Shown: piece by piece, positions 45,601-55,832 of the stretch
Numbering within the stretch: the first letter of the stretch is position 1
How the letters are laid out: each line of letters begins with the position of its first letter
NCBI RefSeq assembly: GCF_001653235.2
Contig: NC_035792.1
Span: 186,001-250,000 of the forward strand
Length of the DNA stretch: 64,000 bases
Source of the DNA: Pochonia chlamydosporia 170
Taxonomy: Eukaryota; Ascomycota; Sordariomycetes; Hypocreales; Clavicipitaceae
Direction of reading: 5' to 3'
The notes under the pieces: model-generated
What the model saw: the letters and a program-made list of their open reading frames with translations, nothing else
Databases searched by the model: none
What the model was told of the DNA's origin: nothing
Program-made: the position numbers and the translations under genes

Positions 45601-48600
45601 TCAGGATTTTGTCGGCGCCAACATTTTCACCTTTCATTAGGAAACTAGTCGATGCTGGCGTGGACCTAAATGCACGAAATCAGCAGAATCACCCGCCGCT
45701 CTGGAGTTATAACAAGTGTGTCATTTCCACATATCAATTCGATGTCACAAAGGAAGAAGAGGACATGTTGCGGGTGTTGGTTGATGCTGGCATGGACCTC
45801 AATGTGAGTGATGACGATGGCGAGACAATTCTATGGGGTGTTTGCAGGAAATTCGTATACAACACCCGGGTCATGGAAAAGTTCATCCGCATGGGTGCTG
45901 ACCCGACGATACTCGCCAAAGATGGCACTTCTCTGCTTCAAGTTGTAGCGAAAGCGCGAAGGCCAGAAGAATGGTTCCGCTACCTGATATCAGTTGGGAC
46001 AAACACGGAGGCGCTTGATGTGGGCGGCGACACACTCATCCATTCGGTTGTTCGATCACATAGAGAGGGGCCAGAGCCTCTTGAAGTCGTACAAGTTCTT
46101 GTTGAGGCTGGTGCTGCACCGCTAGCTAAGAATGCCAAGGGCCAAACAGTTTTGCATGTGGTGAGGACCATGGCAATGTTGGAGTTTGTTCTCCAAAGCC
46201 CAATTTTCAGGGGCCTTGATATCAACGCGCAGGACGTCGATGGCTCTACACCATTACACAGTGCTATGGATATGTTTCTCCCAGATCAAGCTGCATGGAG
46301 TCTTCTTCGTGCCGGAGCCGATCCGACAATCCTCATGACGGGTGATTTGTCCGTGCTACATATCGCCTCTCGCGTTGGACACGCTTCCGCCGTCGGCCTC
46401 CTGCTGTCGGAGTATAGAAAACTCGGTGTACTTGAGAAACACGTAAATCTGCTGGGCGAGGGCAGAGCGCCATTGCATTATGCGTGTCGATCCGGGCGAC
46501 CAGAGAGTGTCTGGCTCCTACTATGCAGCGGCGGAGATCCCCAAATGTTGGATGATGAGGGCCTTACGCCCCTCCATGCCCTGGTCGAGTTCAAGGCCAC
46601 AGGGATTGCATGGTCTACTGAACTGACCCATATGGACGATATTGTGGCAATTTTGCAGCATGATGGTGTCAATTTAAACGCTGAGGCAGTCATAGAAGCA
46701 GACGGGGGGACCAAAACGGTCACTGCTCTTGATTTGGCAGTAGAGAAGAAATGTTGGGAGTTGGCACGCGCGCTGGTTACCCGCGGTGCTGAGGCTCACA
46801 ATAGCTACAAACAATCTCTGGAGTTCATATCAGCTATAGACAAGGGCAAAGCCGCCGAGCGGGCTCGTATTGCAACAGCTGCGGCACCACTGTACGAAGA
46901 CATCGAAGACTGGGATAAGCATCTTCGGTGGCGAGGACGATGGTCAGCTCCCCAAGGGGCTGATCCTCCGCATTCAAAAGTAAGATGGTACATATCCGGT
47001 GGCCAGGCCATATTCGATGCACCGGCTAAGGACCCAGAAGAACTTGACCAACTGGACCTTTTGAAATATGCTCTTCATGACGGGGATTCCGATAGCATCA
47101 AAGAGTTTGCACTTCTTGGAGGAGACATCATCAGACTAGACGAAACTGGTAAGGATATCATCAATACCCTGCTGCATTTACTCGTCGAAGGAGGCTACAC
47201 AGATCTCTTGGAGTACTTTTCCGACAAAGTGCCCATATTTGAAGCCCAGCCCTGGGTTCAGACAAACGAACAAGGCTGCGGGACTCTTCTCGGTATAGCA
47301 TGCATGCGTCAGCCCCCGTCCCTGAACATTCTACAATTGCTTGTGGACAAGATTGGTCTTGATGTAAATGCCGTCTTCAACCGCCAGGGATGCCCCCCCA
47401 AGCTACGAGGCTGCACCGCAATACACATTCTTGCGAGCGGGGAATCTTTCTGGCAGATTGAAGCGCTCGAATACCTCCTCTCAAGAGGAGCAAATATTGA
47501 GGCTCGAAACAAACAGGGCCTGACACCACTTTTGGCGGCTCTAGACCATGGACACCCAAAAGGTTTCTGGCGAGAAGAGACAATACGCCTGCTAGTGAAG
47601 CATGGAGCCGATGTTAATGCAACTGCTTGGAAATATGAGAATACTTTAACTTCGGGGATAAATAGCCGGATGAGCCGCCACTCAGCGCTGGAGATGTCGG
47701 ATCAAGCGGGGATCACGAAACTTTTGCTTGAGAACGGAGTGGACGTTCGCAGTGTACCGGACTTGATCGCTCGTACGGTGAAGAAATGGATGGATCCAGG
47801 GTCTGTGAAGTTGTTGTTGGAAGCTGGACTGGATCCAAACGAACTACCACAAGCGGAAATATACGACGAGGTCGATGACGAGGATGAGGATGAAGAAGAG
47901 GAAATCGTCCTTTATGCGCTCCACGAGACGTGTCGGCCTTCAACTATCACTAATCCACCTGCCGATTTTGAGCTTCGAAAGCAAGCAATGTTGGACCTGT
48001 TGCTGTCTCATGGTGCTGATCCGTTGGCGAGATATACAGACGGAAAGTCTGTGATCCAATGTATCGTGGAGGAGCAAGGTCAAATAGGTGGCCTGCTACC
48101 ACGTCTCTCAAAATCGGATATGAATCTCAAAGGGCACCATGGGCGTACCCTTCTGACATCAGCTTGCATCCCAACCATCCCGATCACAACGGAGGCATAT
48201 CGCAGGAATCGCACTCCGCCGACGATCGACCCAAGTTCTGTCCTCGCGCTGCTGGAGCACGGAGCGGATACTGTCGCAGTCGACGACGATGGCCGTACGC
48301 CGTTGCACTGGCTCTGTACACTGCCAGGAAACTTTGATGAGATGCAACGACGAGTTCTAATCGCACTGATCGAACAGGGTCCAGCAGCAATCAACATGGC
48401 AGACAAACAGGGTCGTAAGCCGCTCCATATCGCACTACTAGCGTATTCAGAACGCTCCCAAAATTCCTTATTCGCAATTCAACATCTCATAGAGACAGGT
48501 TCAAACGTAGCAGAACCCGACCCAATAACAGGAAACTCGACACTACACCAAATCGCACCACGTCTGGGAGGTCATGCTAAAAGGGCTACGGAAGCTGCCT

Positions 48601-49085
48601 CATTTTTCCGTGAGCTCTCCGATAAGCTTGATATAAACGCCCGCAACAATCTGAACCAAACTCCTGTCATGACCTTTGTAGGCGTCGGATGGGAAGGCAC
48701 GCGTGACCCAACAAACAACATTGGACATCCGACATATGCCATTGCGCATGATGTGACACACGCATCGGCCCTGGATGTCTTTGTCGATCTAGGTGCCGAC
48801 TTGACGTTAGTAGATGCACGAGATCAGACCCTACTCCACGTTGCGGCAAGGCGTCCCCTGCCGGATAGTAGCTCAGACTGGGACCAGAGAGATGATCTTG
48901 AGGGGACGTTTAAGAAACTGATGGACCTTGGGGTTGACCCGCGAAGGGAAGACGCTGAGCTGAGGACAGCTATTGATGTTGCTGTCGCGAGGAATCTGCA
49001 TGGGATTATTAATTTGTTTAGAAAGAGGGGAGAAGACAAGGGAGATGATGAGGGAAGCAATGGGGACGGCGATGATGATGAGTAA
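42651..49085 (+). CDS. Giant NACHT-ankyrin NLR-like STAND protein
   Basis: An intronless frame of 2,144 residues. The ATG at codon 20 (42708, CCACCATGG) is in far better context and is the likelier start (2,125 aa). Counting from 42651, about 75 residues of no known effector domain precede the NACHT NTPase. The Walker A motif is RGVAGSGKS (115-122) and Walker B is VVDALDEMDD (212-221). MMTSRPLPKI and ERANGLFLHARLVADSL are typical NACHT and winged-helix features. From about residue 590 to the end, ankyrin-type repeats, many of them degenerate, continue with few breaks. Fungal NLRs of this design act in non-self recognition and can trigger regulated cell death, with repeats acting as sensors. 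Here neither a HET, Goodbye nor lipase-type N-terminus is seen. An acidic patch (DDEDEDEEEE, about residue 1745) interrupts the repeats. A cytosolic receptor role is inferred. Confidence 0.9.
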   Translation: MPLPIIAVKLLHSVRRVATMAGADSDLDQTFEIIERDAVPALPPQPNESTQKRIDELRKWLQPTDFLSPGNEFMKHLHSYVPGTGKWIHKSPVFRTWASSELNSGGDSSCLHVRGVAGSGKSVFAASTIRQLQESGKIVLFFFFRQIVDKNHSAKYLVRDFATQLLPHCPGLVLALTTISEDHAINDNEINMVWPAIVKALTESNVKNVFCVVDALDEMDDGDFEGMAQRLVELNATGSGRVRIMMTSRPLPKIEESFNRADIVKLKLDPALLFPDVARYVDARMATLDPPLSNEKNELVKQTICERANGLFLHARLVADSLADGLLDGHITEETLPDSLDRLPRTLNDVYENMLREHARRSGVTAEQQAKVLMCVIHASRPLRLIELGSLLSNMLHFDLRRGKDLVRQSCGRLLELLEDESVSVIHHSFTEFLHDKSRRDSVDAFPVLDDAASHGIMAVLILEYLNGCPPFEVQLNNAEEMRDRNRLQLREDEKKKNQFLTDLRTTHPLVSYAADNLTFHLEKSANGPLDHVQEALTRYIAPKRPAFETWKLMNQSTPDQSSTVFHFATTVTHGHAMPLFVVEHFGKTEPTLIDTPNSSGRTALSYAAEHGLDDAVRFLLANGADPKSGGCDGRMPLHWAALRGRPGAVQLLLDAGVDPLIKTHPVLEGYDDYEEEFIEYSEEEVERRRETALAYAFRGDDTQVVQAFMPFVQPTEVNQCFHRVDDLVNVEAVLSTGMVDIDCLRDGETKLFRAAKSGQLELVKLLLKHGADATKRSADTESSYFYNGEIQLKVDNDQGPTPLHGITHPYHRDSFWEDDAKAVEECIQVLIAAGADVNATMAGATSYKETNLTPLHLAVKKPDSVMGCSLWDDKSDEMLTKFLLEAGADPNAKASYGNTAMHLANPRKPCLFEMLAKHGADVNAKNHRGRTPLLEIINCIGHDSRDELKPNVDVFTKLLDLGADVHATDDHGNNVFHHIMHSIRILSAPTFSPFIRKLVDAGVDLNARNQQNHPPLWSYNKCVISTYQFDVTKEEEDMLRVLVDAGMDLNVSDDDGETILWGVCRKFVYNTRVMEKFIRMGADPTILAKDGTSLLQVVAKARRPEEWFRYLISVGTNTEALDVGGDTLIHSVVRSHREGPEPLEVVQVLVEAGAAPLAKNAKGQTVLHVVRTMAMLEFVLQSPIFRGLDINAQDVDGSTPLHSAMDMFLPDQAAWSLLRAGADPTILMTGDLSVLHIASRVGHASAVGLLLSEYRKLGVLEKHVNLLGEGRAPLHYACRSGRPESVWLLLCSGGDPQMLDDEGLTPLHALVEFKATGIAWSTELTHMDDIVAILQHDGVNLNAEAVIEADGGTKTVTALDLAVEKKCWELARALVTRGAEAHNSYKQSLEFISAIDKGKAAERARIATAAAPLYEDIEDWDKHLRWRGRWSAPQGADPPHSKVRWYISGGQAIFDAPAKDPEELDQLDLLKYALHDGDSDSIKEFALLGGDIIRLDETGKDIINTLLHLLVEGGYTDLLEYFSDKVPIFEAQPWVQTNEQGCGTLLGIACMRQPPSLNILQLLVDKIGLDVNAVFNRQGCPPKLRGCTAIHILASGESFWQIEALEYLLSRGANIEARNKQGLTPLLAALDHGHPKGFWREETIRLLVKHGADVNATAWKYENTLTSGINSRMSRHSALEMSDQAGITKLLLENGVDVRSVPDLIARTVKKWMDPGSVKLLLEAGLDPNELPQAEIYDEVDDEDEDEEEEIVLYALHETCRPSTITNPPADFELRKQAMLDLLLSHGADPLARYTDGKSVIQCIVEEQGQIGGLLPRLSKSDMNLKGHHGRTLLTSACIPTIPITTEAYRRNRTPPTIDPSSVLALLEHGADTVAVDDDGRTPLHWLCTLPGNFDEMQRRVLIALIEQGPAAINMADKQGRKPLHIALLAYSERSQNSLFAIQHLIETGSNVAEPDPITGNSTLHQIAPRLGGHAKRATEAASFFRELSDKLDINARNNLNQTPVMTFVGVGWEGTRDPTNNIGHPTYAIAHDVTHASALDVFVDLGADLTLVDARDQTLLHVAARRPLPDSSSDWDQRDDLEGTFKKLMDLGVDPRREDAELRTAIDVAVARNLHGIINLFRKRGEDKGDDEGSNGDGDDDE

Positions 49086-49855
49086 GGTTATAGCTTTGGG
49101 CAGGGGCGTATATGTGGGTATGTTAACCTATAATTTTGAAGAAATGATGATACATTAAGCGATGAAATGCTGGTAGGCGAAGTTCCAGTGGCCATCACGA
49201 GGACGGGTAAACAACAACCTACTTTGGTGTCGAAGTTTAGTTTCCCCCAGTATTTGTGTTGGAGTACACGCAATACTTGGCGGCTATTCCTATAAAATGA
49301 AAGGAGCATCTCAAATCGTGCCGTGACGTCGTGAATAGTTGTTTTCGTGTTGGATCCGCCACGCAAATAACCGGAACTAAGGGGTAAACCGTTCCACCAA
49401 CGGTGGTAATCATTTTCCATTCTGACATACGGCGCTTTCCTCTGCCAATACATTGATAGTCACACGGAGCTGTGTCTCATCATTCCGCAGTTTGTTGCAG
49501 ATTGTGATTGCAACAGCATGAACCCTGCAGAATTGGGACATGGCTGATAACGTATGCGAAACAGCACCTATCACAGCCACGATGGTGCGTCAGACAACGA
49601 GACATGCGTATTTGTTGAATTAGTGACCCAAAACTCTTGAATGTAAATGGTCAAATGAAAGGAGAAGAGACAGCTATCAGCAGAGTGTTCAGCTTATATC
49701 CCAGGGCGTTGAAATTTTTGAGCACTCTGTTCTCCCTTCGTATATATCCTTTTTTGACGTACGTCTCAAAGATCTCAACCTTTCGGCTTCGTATCATGTC
49801 TGCTCGAATGGTGCAGTGACGACCTCTCGCGGTCACATCCACACTTGCCGGTAAT
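49086..49855. other. Intergenic
   Basis: No gene seen between the NACHT gene and the DUF229-like gene. Confidence 0.4.
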
Positions 49856-52042
49856 TTGACCGCGTTCGCAACGGATCCTCGCCAAAGGAGTGGAAATTGT
49901 CGGCGGCACGAACCAGAATCGATCACCATGGCTCCCGCGAACCCTGATATCACAATAACCTACGTCCAAGTTCCAGTCCCTCTACCGCAGTCGGCATCTA
50001 CTACAAACCTTCGATCATGTAAATTACGCAGGAAGCGCTCTCTTGGCACGGACGGTCGGCGACAGCGCGATGAGAAAAGTGATCATATCCAATTGCAACT
50101 GGAGAAGGCCCATCGTCAACTTCACTTCCACAGAAATGGATCGCGAGTGCCCGGATCGAAATGTTTCTATCGATCGGTTGGCGTACTCAGCCTCTGCGCT
50201 GGGTCAGCGCATTTTTACCTCCTTTCGCTAGTTGGTGGCGATCTCGAATGGATCAAACAGAACATGGGCAAAATTGGCACCTTGCTTGTTCTCAGCGCAT
50301 TGTTATACACTGCAGCCATCACGCTGGTATATACTTTGAAGTTTCCGACTAGTTGGCGTATGGCACTCGGCATTACTCTGGTTCTTGAGCTGGCATTGCT
50401 GAGAAATGCTGACCAAGGGATGTCATTCGATCGCCATGGCGGGTATAATATGTTGATCTTTTTTGCTATTGGTGTGCCTCTAAATTTGGTCGTTCTCGGA
50501 ATAGTTCTGCTCTATCGTAGTACTTCGTACTTCTGGCACATACTCGCGAGCATTATGACTTCCCTGTTGCTGTACGCGGGCACGACACTGCTTCACCAGA
50601 AGGCTCAATGGGGTGAAGGATTACTCGGCCGTAGTTACCAAGCGGATGCCGTGGCTTGCCGGATTCCTGAGCCAAACTGGCCCTTTGTTGACCTGCTGCC
50701 TTCAGGGGCACAAAACTTCTGGACAGGCCGGCAGAGTTGTCCCTCTACATCCACCAAATTTGATGCGCAGCTAACACAGGATGATGGGCTCTTGACGATT
50801 AACGGATGCCCTCAGGGTCTACCGACTTCGTATGATGTGCTGCCTGACACGCGCAGTTGGTCTGCCCTCGAGAAGCAACGGTACATGATGAACAGGCTGA
50901 TGGTCCAGCGGACTGTACGTCAAAACTATACGGGCCCAGTGCGCCTTGATAGGCAATCAACTGAGACGGTGATTGCGCGTTGCGGCGATGAAGAGAAACT
51001 GCTGCTTCGCATCGGTCGAACTCTACCGCCGTTACAAAGGAGTACACAACAAGTAGAGATGCAGCGACCCAATGTCCTCCTTCTGTATTTCGATGCGGTT
51101 TCCCGCCGTCACTTTCAGCGACGTTTACGGCGCACGTCAAGGTTTATTGAAGAGCTACACCAGCCTGGGCAGCGGCAGGTGTACCAATTCTTCCGTTCTC
51201 ACGCAGTTGGCTTCAACACAGATGACAACAGCCGCGGTCTTTACACAGGGACCACAAACCGCAGTCAGATTGATCCTGTCTGGCAGCAATTCCGCGATAA
51301 TGGCTATGTCGTTGCCCGAACTGACACAAGTTGCGAGGACTGGTCGTCGTGGTATCAGGGGCGCAACACTTCGATGACGGCGCTGGATCATGAGATGCTC
51401 GGACCGGCATGCCTACCGCCATATTATGCTCTTGAAGGTCACCCATACGGCAACTTCAACGGGCCGTACAGCCTCAAGCGTCGCTGCGCATATGGCGACT
51501 ATGTGCATTCTTGGAACTTTGACTTTGCTCGGCGTTTCCTTGACGTGTATCCCGACCGGCCCTGGCTGCTCTCAGTCAACTTTATTGAAGGGCATGAAGG
51601 GAGTGGCGAAGTACTTGCGACAGTTGATCATCAGTTACATGCCTTTGTAGCCGAGTTGCGTGACAAAGGGACGTTGAACAACACAGTCGTCTTCTTTTAC
51701 GCAGACCACGGGCTGCACATGGGACTCAACTACCTGTTCACACAAAACGGCCGCATCGAACATCAGAACCCAATGCTTCTCATGATGCTCCCTTCGTATG
51801 TGGCATCGCGGTTGCCTGCGAGAGATGGCCGTGATGGACTGCTGGCAAATGAACAGGCTCTTGTGACGCCGTTCAACACACATGCGACGTTGAGGGTGCT
51901 GGCGGGCTTGAAGCAGTGGCCACCGTCGCCATCGCCCAACGTTGTTTCTCCATACTGGGATATGTCACTATTCGAGCCACAGCCGCGGAATCTCACTTGC
52001 GCGTCGGTTGGGATCGAGGAAGAATACTGTCAGTGCAAGTGA
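49856..52042 (+). CDS. DUF229 / sulfatase-like membrane protein
   Basis: An intronless 728-residue frame. The ATG at 49928 (codon 25, ATCACCATGGCT) has better context and would give 704 residues. After a basic N-terminus come about five membrane helices (about residues 108-127, 140-161, 167-183, 198-220 and 227-246). The catalytic part belongs to the alkaline-phosphatase/sulfatase superfamily: NVLLLYFDAVSRRHF with metal-ligand Asp413, DNSRGLYTGTT, and VVFFYADHGLHMG with the metal-binding DH pair. This pattern fits DUF229 (PF02995), known from nematodes, oomycetes and some fungi. The usual nucleophile Cys/Ser of sulfatases is not in the standard CxPxR motif. It may transfer or remove phospho- or sulfo-groups at the outer face of a membrane. 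The true substrate is unknown. Confidence 0.8.
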   Translation: MTAFATDPRQRSGNCRRHEPESITMAPANPDITITYVQVPVPLPQSASTTNLRSCKLRRKRSLGTDGRRQRDEKSDHIQLQLEKAHRQLHFHRNGSRVPGSKCFYRSVGVLSLCAGSAHFYLLSLVGGDLEWIKQNMGKIGTLLVLSALLYTAAITLVYTLKFPTSWRMALGITLVLELALLRNADQGMSFDRHGGYNMLIFFAIGVPLNLVVLGIVLLYRSTSYFWHILASIMTSLLLYAGTTLLHQKAQWGEGLLGRSYQADAVACRIPEPNWPFVDLLPSGAQNFWTGRQSCPSTSTKFDAQLTQDDGLLTINGCPQGLPTSYDVLPDTRSWSALEKQRYMMNRLMVQRTVRQNYTGPVRLDRQSTETVIARCGDEEKLLLRIGRTLPPLQRSTQQVEMQRPNVLLLYFDAVSRRHFQRRLRRTSRFIEELHQPGQRQVYQFFRSHAVGFNTDDNSRGLYTGTTNRSQIDPVWQQFRDNGYVVARTDTSCEDWSSWYQGRNTSMTALDHEMLGPACLPPYYALEGHPYGNFNGPYSLKRRCAYGDYVHSWNFDFARRFLDVYPDRPWLLSVNFIEGHEGSGEVLATVDHQLHAFVAELRDKGTLNNTVVFFYADHGLHMGLNYLFTQNGRIEHQNPMLLMMLPSYVASRLPARDGRDGLLANEQALVTPFNTHATLRVLAGLKQWPPSPSPNVVSPYWDMSLFEPQPRNLTCASVGIEEEYCQCK

Positions 52043-53428
52043 TAAGGGGGATAGGTGACGGCACGGTCGTATGTCTGTGTCAATGGCATCGTCAAGAGAC
52101 TAGTCGGAGGGCCAAAGGACTTGAGCTTGGTGTTGTCACGGTTCAGCAATGTTGAACAGGAAGGCGCCTCGGCAACAATCGATTCAACGCACCTTCCATG
52201 TCCAACATCTAAATCGACCAGACATGACACCGAATATGAGCTAAAACGGCTAAGCACGTCCACAAGTCGGCCAATCCGCGCTGGAACATCGTGATGTGAG
52301 GCTTCAGATGGCAAGTGCAGTTGTTCGGAGCTACCAGACTTGCAGACTTGACGTCAAGCACGCCGAGGTACAAGTTAGTACTTCCAGCGAAGTAGTACCC
52401 GACCAACGGCTTCGCGGAGTTCCAGCCACAGTGTAGGGTGCAGGACCTAGCACTGAGGTACTCGGTTGGTATTTGGATGACCAGACACCTTAGAGTTGAT
52501 AGATGAACAGAAAACATCAAATATTGCATGGAATAATTCTTGTGGCTGAACGTGGAGGCGGATGTTTGTGTAATGATTGTCGAAAATGGTAGTCTCCCTC
52601 TCCATTTCCATGCAAGCCAAAATGTTTTGATGGGATGCAGGCAGACAGCGTAACGCAGTCCACGGCTCTGTGTTCATCAAACCAATACTTTATTTTCTCT
52701 TCTACCTGCAGGAAATTTGTACTGCATCTTGGTTTCTTTTCAATCAGTCAATCCTTGTCATTGTCATTGTTGAGCTTTAATTGCCGAATAGAGGCCAAAG
52801 CCCGGGAATCTTTGTGACATCAAAATGCATTTCTTTGTGCTTTAATATCCCCAAAGAATCATGGCCCCAATCACACTTCTTTACGATTTTACCACTGACC
52901 GTGCTGTTAGAAGAAATAGACATACGCTATGCAATGAACACAAATATGCCGCCACAAAGAGCCACCAAGCGCTGTAAGAGGCGGGCGGGTGTTCAGGAAC
53001 ATAACACAATGCATGTCCGTGAAAGGAGCCAGCTTGAAACTATATTTCTATTAGAAAACAACATAGATTATCAGCCCGCCTAGATGCAGAATTGTTTTAC
53101 ATGGACTACATCCTATGCCTGTGTTCATGATTGTCATCCCAAACCAGCGTCGGCAGCATCTACACGTTCAACAAACGACCTCTTTGTGAATGTATCCCAA
53201 GATATTGTCGCTTTCACACTGGCAGAAATGACATTGGCACAAGCCAGCCCGTTCTTGAGGTCGAGGCAAGATATATAGAGTCGACCTCGCGGAATTGTAC
53301 AACTCTAATATCTAGCACCATATTATACGAATTGCGACTTCTCTGCATCATCTCAGAATAATTTTGGACATTTGAAGCTCTGTTTCTTAATTCCATATCC
53401 CAGAGCATCCACACATTCAGGCATCACG
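52043..53428. other. Intergenic (1.4 kb)
   Basis: No supported gene. Confidence 0.4.
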
Positions 53429-53985
53429 ATGGACAAACTTAAGAGCTTTGACAAGAGATTCTTTCTCCGAGTAGGCTCCGCCTTGCTTGCTTTCACTGCC
53501 ATGATAAGTGCTTTCAGCGCAATAGCCAAGAAAGACTGGGGTCTGGCGTTGGGTTTGGGGGTCGTCGTAAGTAATACGCTTAGCCTGCGCTCAACCATAT
53601 CAGAAGACTGACAGTTCTAGGGTTTCCTTGGACTAGCTGAGAACTTAATTGTGGCCTTCCTGCGGAAAAGAGGTATTGGCAGCACCAATAATCGTTTGCA
53701 TGCTGCACTTGACATTGCCGTCACCGTGCTCTGGGCCATCTTGCCTTTTGGACTGGTGATTTTCTGGCAGTCCCAACTGAAGAACGGTAAGGCCGACAGG
53801 GCCAACGAGGGCTCTGTCCTTAGACTGATTGGTATGGGTTTTGGGATGGCTTGTTTGTGAGTGTTCCCAAAGGTTGCTTACCACATTTATTACGGAGTTT
53901 GCTAAATGTTACACACAGCGCAAGTCAGTTTTGTCACGCGTTGTCGTCCTGGGCGTTGCGACCTTCCAGTGGCGACCCTGCGTAG
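53429..53985 (+). CDS. Small four-helix membrane protein, unrecognised
   Basis: Three exons: 53429-53566, 53621-53856 and 53919-53985. They join in frame to 146 residues. Four hydrophobic segments are visible: RVGSALLAFTAMISAFSAIA, a second made across the first junction (GLALGLGVVV-GFLGLAENLIVAFL), LDIAVTVLWAILPFGLVIFW, and LIGMGFGMACLFASQFCHAL across the second. The spacing and small size resemble MARVEL-like tetraspan proteins of fungi, but no signature proves that. Both introns begin GTAAGT/GTGAGT and end CTAG/ACAG. The function is unknown. Confidence 0.65.
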
Positions 53986-54647
53986 ATGTGCACCCGATGT
54001 AGGGATGAGAGTCTTCACTCCAAAACTGCTGCTTTTCTTCTGACAGACTTGGAGCATTTTATGAAAAGATTGGCTGATTTATGGAGCGAGCGTCTGGGAC
54101 ACGCGGCTTATACGGAGAGATGGCACGAATGGCTCATGTACATGCTTGTGTGCGAAGGATTCTTCCTTGGAAGTTGCCGGCAGCAACAGTTTTGTAAATA
54201 GCGGCATATTTCCTCACTGGCACTCTGAATCTGCAGCCACTCCACGGTTCTTTTGGTATTTAGAGATGTTTTTTTTTTCAATTCATTATTGTTTTATGTA
54301 GCCATTCATGTTGCAGTGATGATGCAATGCTACCTTGTAATTAGACTGAGGCAAATGCAACAGCTTTCCCGCCACTAACGCCGTTCTCCCCAGAGCACAA
54401 CGTGCTCATTCCTTTCAAACCCCAAACAAAAAAAGACAAAATAAAAATTAACTGGTAGTCTGTTCAAGCTAAACTCCGCTGGTATTCCAACAACGCAGGT
54501 CTTCCATCAGTTGCTCACATTTCATGAAGATCCTCACCCCACGGCCCAACGCCGAAGCCTTGGCCAATCAGCGCCACCACACAATCCAAAAATGGACGTC
54601 GGCATTGGAATCGTAACTTTTTCGTCAACAAGCCTTGGCAACTATGA
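53986..54647. other. Intergenic, convergent 3' ends
   Basis: No gene seen. Contains poly-T and A-rich runs near 54270 and 54425. Confidence 0.4.
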
Positions 54648-55832
54648 TCATCTAGGGATACGCGCTTTCGGCCATGCAGGGGTATCTTCAAACCAACGCG
54701 ATCGATACAGCTGCTGCTTGTAGATCACACCAGGCTGTGCTTGCCCATTCTGCAGCCGGTTGATCTGGTATGAAACGACTTCCTGCCAAGCTGCCTGCAC
54801 GTACAAGGCGTGGTGATTCCCATCTAGACTGAGGGACTTCACGTCAGACCGTGGAAGAGCCTGTCCATTCGATCCGACTCTGTTGTCAACGGGTGTAAAT
54901 CCAGGCAAGTACTTTTCCACCACGACTTCTCCGCTCTCAAAAGTTTGTGAATCGATATCAAAGGCATGGAGGTCCAAGTCCGTGGAAATCAGCAGCTGGC
55001 GCTTGTTCGGCACACCTATAAGGTCATGTCCTCCGTCCCACCAGCCGTTGTATTCCGTGCCGCTCCATTCCGTTGACAGAATCGTTGGGGCGCTGACGTT
55101 GAAAGAGTATAGAGGTGATGGTTGGAAAACACCGCCCGCGTACTTGTAAGCATGAAGAGCGCTGCGCGACTCAGCCGTCCCGTCAGGAGAATTATAACTG
55201 CCAACAGCCCACAGCAGGCTATCCTTTTGATCCCAGACAAGTCCGTGGACAGCAGGTAGAAAGTTGAGTGCTTCAACAGGATTACTCTGCGCCTGTAATC
55301 CCGAAGCAAGGTCGAAGATCCTGATGTTGGCAGTGTTGCTTTCACAGGTCGTCGCTATCGCAATTTTGCCGTCTGGTACAACTTCAAGGCTATGGGTGTT
55401 TTCCATGCCATTCCAATTTAAACACACGCCAAAGGTGATTTGTTTATCGCGGGGGTCTCCGGGTAGGTGATTGATCATGAGAGCCGCAAAGTTGTAGATG
55501 GTTATGACGCTTGAACCACCGTTTGCCCACTTGGCCTCCGGGACGGCGGTATGTTGTTGTATACAGGCTAGGAGATCCGCTGGTATAGCCTGGGTTTTTG
55601 CATCGTCGACGCTCCATGACCATGATGGGACGCCATTAACGTCATGAATGACAATTTGTGCCTCAGCAGAGTTATCTGCGTAAAGACCAGTTATGACTTG
55701 TGAGGTCGGGGTGTCGGAGTTGAATTGTTGGAAATCTCGTAGGGGAGGGCCACGGGCGGACACTAGTTGCACACCGCAAGAAAGGCTTGCAATTGACAAG
55801 AGTAAAGAAGACAAGTTGTTTCGGAACCTCAT
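54648..55832 (-). CDS. Secreted predicted beta-propeller protein (DUF6528-like)
   Basis: An intronless 394-residue protein. Signal peptide about 1-26 (LLLSIASLSCGVQLVSA). The mature part has repeated short beta-strand blocks typical of a propeller: QIVIHDVNGVPSWSWSVDD, HSLEVVPDGKIAIATTCESNTANIRIFD, AVHGLVWDQKDSLLWAVGS, WDGGHDLIGVPNKRQLLISTDLDLHAFDID, and DVKSLSLDGNHHALYVQAAW. This resembles a family of bacterial and fungal secreted propellers (DUF6528) without a known activity. Blade count cannot be fixed by eye. It may bind or cleave a sugar or be a surface protein. It stands alone, with a long empty upstream region. Confidence 0.72.
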   Translation of the reverse strand: MRFRNNLSSLLLSIASLSCGVQLVSARGPPLRDFQQFNSDTPTSQVITGLYADNSAEAQIVIHDVNGVPSWSWSVDDAKTQAIPADLLACIQQHTAVPEAKWANGGSSVITIYNFAALMINHLPGDPRDKQITFGVCLNWNGMENTHSLEVVPDGKIAIATTCESNTANIRIFDLASGLQAQSNPVEALNFLPAVHGLVWDQKDSLLWAVGSYNSPDGTAESRSALHAYKYAGGVFQPSPLYSFNVSAPTILSTEWSGTEYNGWWDGGHDLIGVPNKRQLLISTDLDLHAFDIDSQTFESGEVVVEKYLPGFTPVDNRVGSNGQALPRSDVKSLSLDGNHHALYVQAAWQEVVSYQINRLQNGQAQPGVIYKQQLYRSRWFEDTPAWPKARIPR

